Part shown: positions 47,456 to 60,500 of the stretch, piece after piece
How positions within the stretch are numbered: position 1 is the first letter of the stretch
Layout: every line of letters begins with the position of its first letter
Assembly (NCBI GenBank): GCA_039519185.1
Contig: CM076847.1
Span: 79,273,100 to 79,337,099 of the forward strand
Length of the DNA stretch: 64,000 nucleotides
Reading direction: 5' to 3'
From: Astragalus membranaceus
Taxonomy: Eukaryota; Streptophyta; Magnoliopsida; Fabales; Fabaceae
Translations under genes and position numbers: made by a program
The notes under the pieces: model-generated
Told to the model about the DNA's origin: nothing
Seen by the model: only the letters and a program-made list of their open reading frames with translations
The model's database searches: none

Positions 47456-49043
47456 CAAACGCGAAAGAAAAGAAGGTCAGATATCGCCGTCGCTGCTGGG
47501 GGGGGGGGTCTCCTTGGCCTTCTCCCCCTTTCCAATCACCGCCTTGTGCCTCGTCCTCTGCTGGTGATCGATTGACTCTGATCGGTTTCGTCTCTGATCC
47601 GAGAGGAGTGATTTCGCAATCTGGGTTGGCCCGATCTGGCCCGCGACGCCGCTTTCTCTGGGCGAAGGTTAGATGGTCCTGGATTCTCTGGATTACGATT
47701 AATCGCCGCTGAAGGAGGGGAGAGTTTGTCCGCCTCGTCTGTTTGGTGATCGATTGCTGCTCGGTTTTGATCTTTGCTGGTGATCTCTGTTGCATCGTGT
47801 TGTTTTGCTGGTGTGGATATTATTCTGGGTTTGGTTCTGCGATGGTTGTTGATTCAGTGCTGGGTTTGGTGCGACTGTCCAGCGATGGTTGTTGATTCGG
47901 CGTTGCGATTGCGATTTTCGAAATCTGGGTTGTGCGAATGGTTCTGCGTCTGATGATCTGGGTCTCAGCGTTTTGTTGTTTTTTCCGTGGGTCGCAAAGT
48001 GATCTTGCTTCCTCTGTGCCGTTCTTTGTCTCTGCCCCGTGGCGTTGCTGGTTTGGATCTGCTTTTTGGTGGATCTGCGCGTTTTAGGAGGTACATGGTG
48101 TGCTTCTGTTTCACGGTGGTTTGATGATTTGAGCGGGATGGTGGCTGGTGGATCGCTCTTGGATCCGCGGTCACGGCAGCATTCACCTCCGAGGCCCCTT
48201 TTTCGTCTTTCGTCGCCGGCACTAGCTGAATGTCGCTGTGTAGCGTCATGCTTGGTTGTGTCACGGTGTTGGCCGGTGGCACAACACCGCGGTGGTGGCT
48301 GGTGATCGACGACCTCGGTCAAGCTCGGTTGTGTCGCGGTGTTGGCCGGTGACACGGCTTCGCGGTGGTGGCTAGTGTTTCGACGCCGGAAAACAGGGGT
48401 GTGCTGATTCGGTGGGTGCCCTGGCTGCTGTTTGCAGTTCTCTCTGACGGGCTCCTCCCCTCTGCCTTCAGCTCCTGAGCCCTTCCCCTCTCCTGGCCTC
48501 CATCTCTAACCTCGATCAGTTGGAATGTGCTTAATGTGAGGATAGTGAGGTGATGCTGGGTGTTGTGGTGTGGCACTCAATTGGCGGTGGGTGGTGGTGT
48601 GTGGGGGCATGCAGGTGCGGCCCTGTTTCGGAGTTTGGGTCCCTTGATTACAGTTAGCAGTTCTCTTCGCTGGGCTCCTACCTTTGCCTTCAGCTTCTGA
48701 GCCCTTCCCAATCGTCTCTTGGCCTCCATCTCTAACCTCGATCTTTGGGAGTGCGCTTAATGTGAGGTGATTATGGCTGTGGTGGTTTGGAGTGTGTGCG
48801 CAGTAGGCAGTGGGTGGAGGTTGTGGGGGCTATTCTGGTGTTGCCCTGCTTCCTTTTTTGGGCTGTCCTGGTCGCCTAAGAATATCTTTTATTAGAACTC
48901 TTTGGTTGTTTATTTTGGGGGCCTTTGTTGGGCTTTCTATTATTGTTTTCATTGCCAAGGGTTTTGGTCTAGTCCCCCCTTGTGTTTTCATGTCTTCTCT
49001 TTATTTTATTAATAAAAACATTTAATTGTGGCTTAAAAAAAAG
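47456..49043 (+). mobile_element. Internally deleted LINE-like insertion
   Basis: Flanked by the 17-bp GGATAGTCAAAAATGAA (47439-47455 and 49044-49060). GC-rich 5' leader-like half, repeated TCCTTTCCCCTGCCTTCAGCTCCTGAGCCCTTCC-type blocks near 48450 and 48690, then a 3' end (TTTTGGTCTAGTCCCCCC ... ATTAATAAAAACA) and an A-run. The 3' end matches that of the minus-strand insertion at 39697-40784, so both belong to one family. No reverse transcriptase domain remains. Confidence 0.72.
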
Positions 49044-49239
49044 GGATAGTCAAAAATGAAATATGCATCCCACTTTGTTTTATTGCATTTTGATTTGTAA
49101 TGAACTATATTACTACTAATTATCACAAAATAATACTATCATATCAATGGATATAACATTTGGTAATATGCATACATGCTTTTATAGTCTTCGGGACTAA
49201 GATATTTCATATATTCTTACCACACAACTCATGTACTCA

Positions 49240-51660
49240 ATATAAATAAATTCTGCAGATCAATATGAGACTTTGTTTTTCAAAAGAATTTATTTGAAGA
49301 TATTTCTTTTTATCTTGAATCCTTCTGGGATTTTCATGTAGAGGTCAACTACAGGTTCAACCTCAAAATCCATCAGATATAATTTGAGGTCATTCATCTA
49401 GAGCTCTTTCTTTGAACAGTCTATAGTTTTTGGAAGCTCTTCAGGAGTTCCAATATTTATGTCATCAACATAGACATCAGTTATAGCAAATTCTTTTCCA
49501 AATATTTTCATAAAACTATATGGACAAATGATGTCATTTTTGTATCCCTCCTTTAGAATGTAAATTTAGACAAGTATACCATATGTGTTCAAATTATATT
49601 ATCTCATTGAGGGATTGATTCAATTTGAGTAATCATCTCGAGAATCCGAAAAGTGTGTATTGGAATATTAAATCCTTCAGGGATCTTCAAATAATTATGA
49701 CTATCAAATGAGTCATACAAATAAGTCGTAGTAACAATCATCTTGTGAAAATTGAGCTCTTCATGCACTACAAGGCTAATTAAGTACTGAAAAGTACTTG
49801 CATCCACCCTTGAGCAACATGTCGAGCTTTGTATCTCACAATTTCACCATTCTAATCCTGTTTTTGCACAAAAACCCATTTTTATCCAATTGGTTTTACA
49901 CCTTCAAGTGTTTGGACTACAAGTCCAAAAACTTTTGTAAAACGAGTTTAATTCTGCTCCATTTTCATCTTTCAATTTTGGCCAATTCTCTCTTTGCCTA
50001 CATTCTTTAGTAGACTCTGGTTCACGATCCTCGCTATCATTCATCACATTTAGCGCTATATTATATGTAAAAATATCGTCAACGTTGACTTCATTTCGAT
50101 TCCATTGTATTTCATTCTTGACATAATTCATTGAGATCTCTTTAATTTCAGAATTTTTCAGGTACCTGATCAGTTCTTCTGGAACTGAAATGTCAATTAT
50201 GTCTGAATACACTTTTAGAGTTTCTATATCCTTGCTTGGACCATATTTCTTTTTAGCTCCTTTTCTTGTTCGAGGATTTTTATCTTTGGAACCGATTGGT
50301 CTACCACACTTCAGGCGCGGTTGAGACTCATTTTTGCAATATTAGATTGTCCAACAGGGACATCCATTTTATTAGAGCATTAGCAGCTGATATGTATGAT
50401 CTGGTCACACATTTGGATCAGTGAATGCATTTGGTAGATGGTTTTCTAAGCTTTGCAAATGAATTATCTTTTGAACTTCTAGTTCACATTGTTTAGTTTG
50501 AGGATCAAAATGAGACAATGATAATTCATTCCAATTGATCTCTTTTTTTCAGTTACTCATTCTCTCCCCCTAATGTTGAGAATTTTAATTCATCAAATGA
50601 TAATCATCAAACTGGACTATAAACAAGTCTCCAATTATTGGCTCAAAATACCTTATTATACATGGAGATTTATATCCAATATATATTTCCAAAATTCTTT
50701 GAGGACCCATCATAGTGCATTATGAATGGAGAGATTGGAACATACATTGCACATCCAAAAATATCTAAGATGGGAAATATTAGGTTCGTGACCAAAGACC
50801 AAATGTGAAGCGGAAGAGTTGTGATAACTTGTTGGCTTGATGCGAATCAATGTTACAACATGAAAAATTGCATTTTCCCAAGTAGAAATTGAAAGTTCTT
50901 ATCTCATAAGTATTAGTCATATAATTAATTAACTTTAGACGTCTAAAGAATGGTTCTTCAAGACCATTTTATGAAAGAATGTATGCTACATGAAGTCTAA
51001 TATCAATTCTAATCGACATACAATACTTATCAGATACTTTCAAGGTAATTCACATAATGACCTCTTACTCAAATTAGTTGAGCAAACAATCTCACAAACT
51101 TCCGGTTGTAAGTTGACGACAAATATATATAAATATAATATATTATCTAGTTGATGCATCAATTAAAATCACAAATATCTAAATGGTCCACGTGATTAGT
51201 GTACTCGTTTACAAATATCACCTTATATAAGTTCTAAAAAGACGAGAGGCTTATTCTCTCAAATTGCCAATTTTCTTTGGGAACTAGTGAACACAAAATT
51301 AGTAGATTGAAGAAACTACTGGCTCTTCAATACAGGTTCACATAGAAATTTTAACAATTTTTCGCATCATAATATACTCGGGATGACCCAATCGATCTTG
51401 CCAACAACAAAATTATTATGTAAACTTCTAGTTTACAACAACATGTGCTTCAATTTCACATATATAAGTGTAATACAAATCAGAGGAAAAAACAGACAAC
51501 TTTTTCACTACACTTGTTTTATCCAAAGTAGGTCTCGTTATATAAAGATATTCAACATCTCCTCCATTTCTTGTTTCAATATGATATCCATTTGGACGGA
51601 TATCCTTAAATCTTAATAAATTTTTTATGAGACTTGAGATATTATAATATGGTACATTGT
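49240..51660 (-). pseudogene. Decayed Ty1/copia polyprotein
   Basis: Minus-strand fragments in several frames: VYVDDI with TPEELPKTIDCSKKEL near 49400-49500 (reverse transcriptase catalytic motif); YLYDSFDSHNYLKIPEGF near 49700 (RT, normally YLYGSLDxDIYMKIPEG); WNRNEV and ECRQRENWPKLKDENGAELN near 49950-50110 (pre-RT region); GRPIGSKDKNPRTRKGAKKK near 50270. Further fragments reach about 51600 (integrase/protease region, e.g. WQDRLGHPE). Many stops and frameshifts; not functional. Confidence 0.8.
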
Positions 51661-53640
51661 GTAAAAAAATTGGTTCTCTAGGTAATTAGCAATACACTAG
51701 CTCTTTCGGAGCCTTTAATTACGTTGTGCAAACTTCTGGTTGGAAGTTAGTAACAAGAACAAATGCTACCAGATGGCTTTTGGCTATAACTAGATAATGT
51801 ACACAATTTAATATAAAAAGCACATATATAATCTTAGTTGTATTCTAAAAACTTAGAATAGCTATCAAACTTAACTCTATTTTTAGTTAGCTAATCAAGA
51901 ACATTATAGTTAACAGACATTGACAGAATTCAATCATATTGAAGAATGGAAAATAAAATTACAAGAAGATAATAAAGGGGTAGAATGGAAAATAAGAACA
52001 TAAGAGTGCCTAGTTTTGTAGGACTAGTCATACAATCAATTCTTCTTAATCCCCCTTTTTTTCTTAGAAAAACTTTTACATGGAATTCCAAGCATAAGAG
52101 ATTGGAAATTAAAGTTACATTTTTCCAAAATTCATGAGTTACTACTCCAATAGGAAGATCATAAGCACAAATCATATACTAATGATATTTAATTAGGATA
52201 ATGATAACATTTACCACATCAATGATCATCACCACAACCTTTGTTGTACCAAAATTATAATGTGAATCATTTACTTCTAGGAATGAACTTCAATCGGTTG
52301 AGTGGCTTGTAAGTTTTCTTTAAATCACATAATCTAGACTCACAATATTCTTGAAAATATTTTCTCATTTTCCTATTACATGAGAATATTTGAGACATAA
52401 ATTATATTTCCTTTGCCCTGCTTCAAAATATACTAATTAAGATCAAATAGATCTTATAGATTTCGGTCATAATGCAAAGGCCTAGTTCTTCAGGAACTTG
52501 ACCACAAATCTTCATAAGAGATGCCCAAAGACAAATATATTTTGTGAAATCCTCAAAGATGCTTGAATATTAACTTATTAGTTCTTCAAAAATAATACCA
52601 CAAAACTTCTTCAACGATGATAAAAAAAATCATACTTTTAAGCAATCCTTCAGGGATGCTTGGATACTAAATTTTTAAGTTCTCCAGGAACTATGTCATA
52701 AATCTCCGTAGGCATAGAAACAGTTATTTGTGAAATCCTTCAGGGATGCTTGGATAATCGATTTATTGTTCTTCAGAAACTATATCACAAATTTTCATCA
52801 TTTTGATTCTATTATTTAGTTATCTAATATGAAATGAATAAGAAAATAACCAAGAGCATAAAAAGATAAACCCAAAATGACTTTTGGAAGATCCAGTAGG
52901 AAACATCATAATCTAATCAAATATATCAAAAAAATATTGACGAGGTAATCAAGAGTAGAGTGGTTTTGTATAGGCCTTGATAGATAATTAACAAATCACC
53001 GAAATTTTAAAAACCACAATCCAAAAAATAAATAAACAAAGACAAATTGGTCAACAAATCATATGGTAATCTGAAAACGAACAAACAAATAGATAAATAA
53101 AACTCTTTAAATATTTTGATCAACAATCATAAATTATCAAAAAGAAAAGTGACGTATAATAGCATATGATAAAAGTTTTACTAGTATCTACTCAATCAAC
53201 AAATCAATTTAATTGTAAAAAAAAATCAATTTAGGAAATTTGATCAAAACTTTGCCTAGCAATGAAATAGTCAATCAAAGAATATTCTGAAATCATTTTA
53301 AAATCTTAGAAATATCCGGAAGAAAATAATTTTAAATTAATACTAACTAGTCGCTTAAAACACTCATCAATCAACATTAAGAGTTGTTGTAACAACAATA
53401 ATCAAAAGAAAGTAAAGCAAAATACTAATCAGAATGGTCTCACCCGAAAATTGAAATGCAGATGAAACCTCCAACCCCTTGATGATGCCTTTTTCATTCT
53501 CCAAAAAAAACAATTTATCTCCAAGAACCTCAAGCGGTGTGATGCCCCAATTCCTCTGATCCTCAACTGTAGTATTTCTACATGAGAAGAGACAATGAGT
53601 TTGATATATGGAACCTTTCCAGATCTTAGATTAGTAGAAC
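51661..53640 (-). repeat. Decayed copia gag and leader region
   Basis: Upstream (minus strand) of the polyprotein remnant. Contains about four imperfect ~100-bp repeats with CCTTCAGGGATGCTTGGATA and GTTCTTCAGGAACT (52470-52800). No intact domain. Confidence 0.45.
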
Positions 53641-53905
53641 TTCGTGCTGATAACGTGTTATAAAATAAGTGATAAAGCAAGGAGAAAGATGAAGAAGATG
53701 AACAAGAACAAATATGAAATATGAGAGTCTTTTCCTTATACTCTTCAAGTGTGACTTTACATAGGAGTAAACCCTATTTATAGGGTGAGAAAAGGTAAAT
53801 GAAAGATCAATCTTAAAGTTCCACTAACAACCCATTACATCAAGGAAAGTGGAAGTCTAATAGGAGTGGACATCCATTATCATATATTATTCATAACAAA
53901 AATCT
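53641..53905 (-). repeat. Probable 5' LTR remnant of the copia element
   Basis: On the minus strand CCCTATAAATAGGG (53774-53787) is TATA-like and is followed downstream by ATAACACGTTATCAGCACGA, a junction sequence common at copia LTR/leader borders. The LTR boundaries were not determined. Confidence 0.45.
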
Positions 53906-54918
53906 TCTTGTTTTCGTTTTTTATTTTTATTTGTTTTTTGACTTTCTTAAACCTCTTTTATTATTGATTTTTTTGACAAGTCTTTTATCATTGATAATGA
54001 ACAATGATTTTTTTTTTACAGAACAATGAACCATATTCAGTTGTGCATATGACCCGATAAAAATTCGGTTGGACCGGTTGAAACTGCGCAACGTGTAATC
54101 CAGTTTGACCTAGTTAGATGGAATAGATGGAAGTTATCGTTTAATTATTTAAAATTTCATTGAATGTTATAAAATAGTATTCGAACCTGTAAGCTTTTAG
54201 CCGTGAGCAAGAACGGATGGAGTATAATATGGGCCGGAAGGAGTATTTTGTTTAAAAGCCATGCTTATATAGTTCATATAATAAGTAATTCAAAGTTTTG
54301 ATATTGAATTTGAGACGGTTTATGATTATAACAATCTACTACTCTTTTATATTTTTATTTGATACATTTTTTAAATTTATCCCAATCATATGGGTAATTA
54401 TATAGTCCCCCGGTAAAAAAGTATGTCTATTTATCTCTATATAATTTATTTTATCTATTTATCTCCTATATAAAAATATTTTTATCCATTTATCTCCTAT
54501 ATGAAAATAATTTTGAACCCCCCTGAAATTATAATTTGCATTAAATTTTGCACTTAATTACACTCAAATACCTCACACAAACACATCACTAAGATAATTA
54601 TGTTCTACAATGTTTATATATATGCCCTCAGCCCCTCACGTGAATATATTTGATATTCATGAAAGTATATAATAAAATATATTTATAATTTTATAGATGT
54701 TTGTTTAATACTAAATTTAAATTTTTTATCATTATACTTAATTATTACAAATACAAATGTTTAATGATCATTCGTTTAATTAGATACATTTGTTATGGTT
54801 ATGAATTTGAATTTAAGAATGAATTAATGAGTTACGTTAATATTGTGTTGAGTTTTTTTTTTGGACATTTTTAAGGTGCGGTAAACAAATTTTGACATGT
54901 GTAATGTATGAATTACAC
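53906..54918. other. AT-rich sequence, nothing recognised
   Basis: No coding or structured repeat seen. Confidence 0.5.
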
Positions 54919-55312
54919 ATATCATGTTTATTTTTATACGTTTTTAGTAGTGTCACAGCTCATGCGACCCGAGGAGTGACATGGCGATTTGACCATTGAT
55001 CTAGTGCCCTGACTGGGTCAATCCACTACAAGAAAATCGCGTATTACTGGCAGATTTTTTCCGCCGGTACGTTTCCGGCAGAAATTTTGCATTTCCGGCA
55101 GATTTTTTTTAATTTTTTTTTTGAAAATCCGCCGGAAATGTCTCTGGAAATTTACCGGCGGATTTTTAACTTTTCCGGCGGATTTTGTTTAAGTCGGATT
55201 GGAACTTATATCATGTTTATTTTTATACGTTTTTAGTAGTGTCACAGCTCATGCGACCCGAGCAGTGACCTGGCGGTTTGACCATTGATCTAGTGCCCTG
55301 ACTGGGTCAATC
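54919..55312. repeat. 289-bp tandem duplication of flank plus CACTA end
   Basis: ATATCATGTTTATTTTTATA at 54919 recurs at 55208. The repeated unit comprises ~105 bp of flanking sequence (GTCACAGCTCATGCGACCCG ... ACTGGGTCAATC) followed by ~170-180 bp of CACTA end, starting CACTACAAGAAAATCGCG at 55024. The full element starts at 55313. Confidence 0.9.
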
Positions 55313-56218
55313 CACTACAAGAAAATCGCGTATTACCGGCAGATTTTTTCCGCCGGTACGTTTCCGGCGGAAATTTTGCATTTCCGGTGGATTTTTTTAA
55401 ATTTATTTTTTTGAAAATCCGTCGAAAATGTCGCCGGAAATTTACCGGCGGATTTTTAACTTTTCCGGCGGATTTTGTTTCAAAATAATAATAAAAAATT
55501 TCAAAAAATCCGCCGGAACGTTTTGAAATTCCTATAAATAAAACTTTCTCCTACATTCTTCTCATTATCTCATTTCACTCTTTATTTCCTTCTCACTTTC
55601 TCCTACACTCTTCTACATTTCTTTTCTTCTTCATTCTCATTCATTCTCACTTATTCATTCTTATTTCTTCTTTCTCATACTCTTCAAACTTAATTAAATT
55701 TCTCTACATATCTAGTTTCTATATTTCTCAATTCTTCTTCTTTCTCACTTTTTCTTATTTCTTCATTCATATACTCTCATTTATTCTTATTCCTTATCAC
55801 TTATTCATTCTTATTCTCTCCTATATTATTTTTCCATACTCTCTTTCATTCTTTTTTTTTGACACAACTCTTTTTCATTCTTATTCATTCTAATTTCTCT
55901 ATTACTTCTCATTCTATTCTATATAATTTTTTTCTCATGTTCTACTTCATTTTTTATTACTTCTTATTTAATTAAAATATAAAATTTGAAAAAAATTAAA
56001 AAAAGTAATTTTTTTTAAAAATCCGCCGATAAATTTCCGGCGACATTTCCGGCGTAAAAAATCCATCGGAAATTACCTGCGGATTTTTTCCGCCGGAAAC
56101 CGTTACCTGCGAACGAATTTCCGGTGGAAAAAATCCGCCGGTAATGACCAATTTTTGGCAGATTTTGGCCTTTTCCGGCAGATTTTTTCCGCTGGTAGTC
56201 CGCGAATTTCTTGTAGTG
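55313..56218. mobile_element. Non-autonomous CACTA element (906 bp)
   Basis: Starts CACTACAAGAAAATCGCG, ends TTTCTTGTAGTG, with target duplication ATC at 55310-55312 and 56219-56221. Subterminal CCGCCGGAAA/TTTCCGGCGG repeats lie at both ends, and there is a pyrimidine-rich centre. It has no genes. The subterminal motifs match the 6-kb CACTA at 17003, so that family's transposase could have moved it. Confidence 0.93.
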
Positions 56219-56221
56219 ATC

Positions 56222-56760
56222 GCCAGGTCTTTTTTTTGGTATTGAAGAGGGCTAAAAAGCCTGAGAAAGATTATATGGAGATAACTCTAGGAGTAGCAAC
56301 TCCAATAAAATTTACTAGCTAAAAAAGGCTTACAATAGCTGGTGGGACCTCATACAACCATAAAATAACATCTCGATTACAACCAATAGACGTCATAGCA
56401 TCGGTACAACAATTAGCTTATCTATAACAATGAGAAAAGTGAACCTCCCCAATCAAGACATAAGAGATTGCGAATACGGTTGACAATAAAAGCACCAACG
56501 ACGCTCATTGAAACCAGACTTCGACAATTGATTCATTACATTCATAGAGTCAACTTGAACATCAATCTTCGAAAAACAGCGATCTCGGGCAATAAGAAGA
56601 CCGTCTAAGACATCCCAGAGCTCCACAATGTAGGCAAAGCAAGTACCCAAAGCACGGGGCATAACCACAAATTCAACGCCCTTCATCATCACGCAAAACA
56701 CCACCACCCACATTCACAGCTTTCACTGCCTCATTTGAATTAAGATGGGTCAATTTTAAT
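56222..56760 (-). pseudogene. LINE 3' remnant with RNase H domain
   Basis: Minus-strand frame with FAYIVELWDVLDGLLIARDR and VQVDS is the C-terminal RNase H region of a plant L1-type LINE (AELWG..DGL..A ... DS pattern). It is followed by a degenerate 3' end and an A-run (T-run on the plus strand at 56230). It lacks the rest of the element. Confidence 0.72.
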
Positions 56761-56822
56761 AATTATGCAATAATTAACGATGAATTTTTTGACAAACAAT
56801 AATGAAGAATGATAAACGTGGT

Positions 56823-56986
56823 ATCTAATAGCACTTGGATGAGATGATAGGAGTCTCTTCAGTTTAACCAAGGTCCTGAGTTCAAATATAGCATTCGGCA
56901 TGCAACAGTGTTAGCTTTGCCGGCCATTGTGGTCCTTCCCAACTCGAGAAATTAGTTTCTATAGTTGCGCATATTAAAAAAAAAAA
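56823..56986 (+). mobile_element. tRNA-derived SINE
   Basis: A-box-like TAATAGCACTTGGATG, B-box-like GGTCCTGAGTTCAAATA, and an A-run tail. Flanked by GATAAACGTGGT (56811-56822 and 56987-56998). About 164 bp. Confidence 0.85.
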
Positions 56987-56999
56987 GATAAACGTGGTT

Positions 57000-57561
57000 C
57001 TTCTTGTAAAAAAAATTGATAAACGTGCTTTGCTTTTCCGTTAATCAATGGGAAACCGAGGCGGCCACCATACGTGAATAAAAAATTGACCGTGTCACCG
57101 CCGTCGTGACTTCTTTGCTCCCAAATCCTACCAATCGTAGATAGACACGTGTCCCAAAAGCAAAAGCGAGTCAGCCAAAGTAATAAAGAACCACGCGCAA
57201 GGCAAGGCACGTCACAGCATCCATTAGTTTTTTTTTTGATCAAACAGCATCCATTAGTTTTATTTCTATTGTCAGAATTGTCAGAAAATAAATATTTAAA
57301 TTAAAACCCATTTATCACCACCATCCATTATCTCCCTTCCGTTCTTTATCATCTTCTTTCTCCGAATCCAAACCCTTGAAATTCCATTTACAAAAATCAC
57401 ATAAAATTTCCCCGACAAAACCCTATATTTTCTCCCCAAGATCACGCATTTCACCCAATTTTCGCGATTTTTCGGACAGATCGTAGAGATCCAGTCACCT
57501 CACTCCCTTAATTTTCTCGATCGCGTTTGGATTCTGGATATCCAGCTGACGTGGCATACGC
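57000..57561 (+). promoter_or_regulatory. Promoter and 5'UTR of the MATH-BTB gene
   Basis: Contains the palindrome GACACGTGTC (57144-57153), a G-box/ABRE core, about 410 bp upstream of the start codon. A second TGACGTGGCA bZIP-like site lies at about 57548. Pyrimidine-rich leader (TTATCATCTTCTTTCTCC) from about 57340. TATA box and start site not assigned. Confidence 0.45.
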
Positions 57562-60500
57562 ATGGGTAAGATTCTTCGAGAAACATCGAGGCCATCCTCA
57601 AATTCATCACCGGCGTCATCTTCGTCGGAGCCAGCAACAACCTCATCGACGTCGATAACCGAGACAGTGAAAGGATCGCACAAATTCAAGATAACGGGAT
57701 ATTCATTATCAAAAGGGATTGGGATTGGGAAGTACATAGCTTCGGATATATTCTCGGTGGGAGGGTACAATTGGGCTATCTATTTCTACCCTGATGGGAA
57801 GAGTGTAGAGGATAATGCCACGTATGTGTCGCTCTTCATCGCGCTTGCAAGTGAAGGCACAGATGTTAGAGCTCTTTTTGAGTTGACACTTTTAGATCAG
57901 AGTGGGAAAGAGAGGCATAAGGTTCATAGCCATTTTGAAAGGACCTTGGAGAGTGGACCGTACACGTTAAAATATAGGGGTAGCATGTGGTGAGTCATCG
58001 CTGAGATATGCCGTCCTTTGTCTCAGTTCTTTCTATTTCTTGTTAATGCTAACTAAGTTGTTAAAAAATGTTATTTTTACAATTTACAATAATTAAAAAT
58101 TTATTTTTTATCTGCTCGGCAATGTTCCGATCCTAACTTGTAATCGAGGGTTGCATTTGCCTGAGAAAATATGAAGATTCTCACCTGATGGGTTTTTTAA
58201 GTTTTTTTTTTTTAAATGTGGGTGATTGTCATGTTCTTGGTTCTTGAATGCCCCAGTCTTGGAATGGACAGGAGGTTTCACAGAAGAGAGTCTCATGTGA
58301 ATGAGTCATGACTAGAAAAAATTCTGAAGTGAGTAATCAAAAGAAAAGAAAATTCTGAAGTGTGTTGAATGTTGTTGGAAAAGGAGATGAAGGGATTACT
58401 AATTTTATCATTTCTTTGAAGAAAGAGAAGGGTGTTGTTTGTTTCTTTGGTGGGGGGGTGGGTTCGTGTTATTTGTCACAAGTCACAACCCACACAGAAC
58501 AAAACAGTCCAGAAACTATTGAGTTGAACTTTGTAACTAACTGACATGGTTTTCTCAAATGGAGTAAAAGGAAAGTGAAACACATTTTATTTTCTGATTT
58601 ATGTTGAAATTTGTTTACTTCCCCTTGAATGTATTTGTTGATTTTGGTTTGGGGAAATAATCCTCAATAAGTATATGGAACTTTTTGTGAAGGGAAGCGG
58701 AACAACTTGGTAAAAGCTTATTGTTCAAAATTGTGTGTTTCAGGGGTTACAAGCGGTTTTTTAAGAGAACAACATTAGAGGCATCAGACTACCTTAAAGA
58801 TGACTGCCTTAGTATTAATTGTAGCGTTGGTGTTGTGAGGTCACACACAAAGAGCCCTAGAACATATTCAATTGCAATACCACCTTCTAACATTAGTCAG
58901 CAGTTTGGGAAGCTACTGGAAAGTGGAAAAGGCAGTGATGTGAGTTTTGAAGTAGATGGAGAAACTTTTGCGGCTCATAAATTAGTATTAGCAGCACGCT
59001 CACCTGTTTTTAGAGCCCAACTTTTTGGTCCTATGAAAGATCAAAATACCCGGTGTATAGAAGTTGAAGACATGGAGGCTCTGGTTTTCAAGGTTTAAAA
59101 AAATTCTGTGATTCCTATTTTTTGAATTATGTTTGTGTGGTGGTTGCAAAATATGTTTTGATTATTCTTTCTGTCTCTGCATTGATAACACCCACTATAC
59201 TATACTGCAAAATATGATTTCCCCTTAATATATTGTTGACTGTTAAGCATATCATTGCAACTGACTTGGTGCCCACTCCTGCGTATTTCTTGCATTAGTA
59301 GGGTGTATTATCGTAAAATTTTACATAAAAAATTTGTTTTAGTGATTGTTCTAAGGTGCACATATTTTGTGGTGTTCCTCCTCTAATTAGAAATGAACAC
59401 ACATAGTTTCGGGTTTTTCTTCCTAGAAATGGGTGCTTTTATGCTTTGAAAATTCTACCCTCGCCAGTTGTGAGTATAATTGACTGTTGGATACTTCTGA
59501 ACAAATTTTGAAGGTCCAAGTAGAATCGAACAATAAAGAATGTGGAGGTTACCATTGAACTCTACTATCTTGCCAATATTTTTTGCCCTCTTCCCTCATT
59601 TATGCCTCAAAAAAGAACTGATACAGAGATTGGTATTTTGGACAAAGACTATATAAACCTTTTTGAAAGACACCCTCCCAAATTTTTGTATAAATTGATT
59701 GTAGCGATGAGTTCCTTTCTGGTTTGGTTTCTTAGCTGAGCTTGGTTCCTCTTTGGCAAGTTGTTCTAGTTGGTTGCCTATTTGATTGGTACTTCATAAA
59801 ATTGTAATGTGGTGTTTTTGCATTTAGAATGGCAGATTCAGATGGCTGTTGCATGATAGGATATCTTGCATGTAATTTTGGATTTGTTTTACCCAAAGTA
59901 TATAGCGTTAGTCAGGTCCTTGTTATTAGCTGATATTATGGGAGTTAGTACTCCCAGAGTTATTTCCGTGTAATCTCTCTCTGGGCTTTAAGCCCTCTAT
60001 TTTACACCTATTGTTGAAACGATGGTTGAAACTCGGCTTAAGTGGTTTGAGTGTGTATGGGGGAGGCTTGTAGATTTTGTAGTAAGGAGAGTACATCAAA
60101 TGGAGGGCAACCCAGTAGCTAGAAGGAGAGGAATACCAAGAAAAACTATAGGCAAAACTCTTAAGAAAGACTTAGATAGACATGATTTATGACAGACTAC
60201 TATGGCACCGAGTGATCGATGTAGCTGATCCCACCTAGTGGGATAAGGCTTTGTTGTTGTGACAGTAATGCAGGGCTGTCTCAAACAATTTGGAGGCTCT
60301 ATTCAAATCTTAAAAATTAGGCCCCTAATTATACTTTTATGAATGAATCACTAAAAAATAGGCCCCTAAGTCCCTAACTATACTTTTATCAAATGAATCA
60401 CCAAAAACTCAAATTATTTAATTTAAATTGTAAATAACATCTCAATACAACTTCAAACTAATTATACTTTTATCAAATGGATATACTAATTCTTTTGGGG

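Noticed and set aside
47699..48355. 218-codon minus-strand open frame
   Set aside because: Antisense of the plus-strand LINE-like insertion; Gln/Arg/Thr-rich low complexity, no domain.
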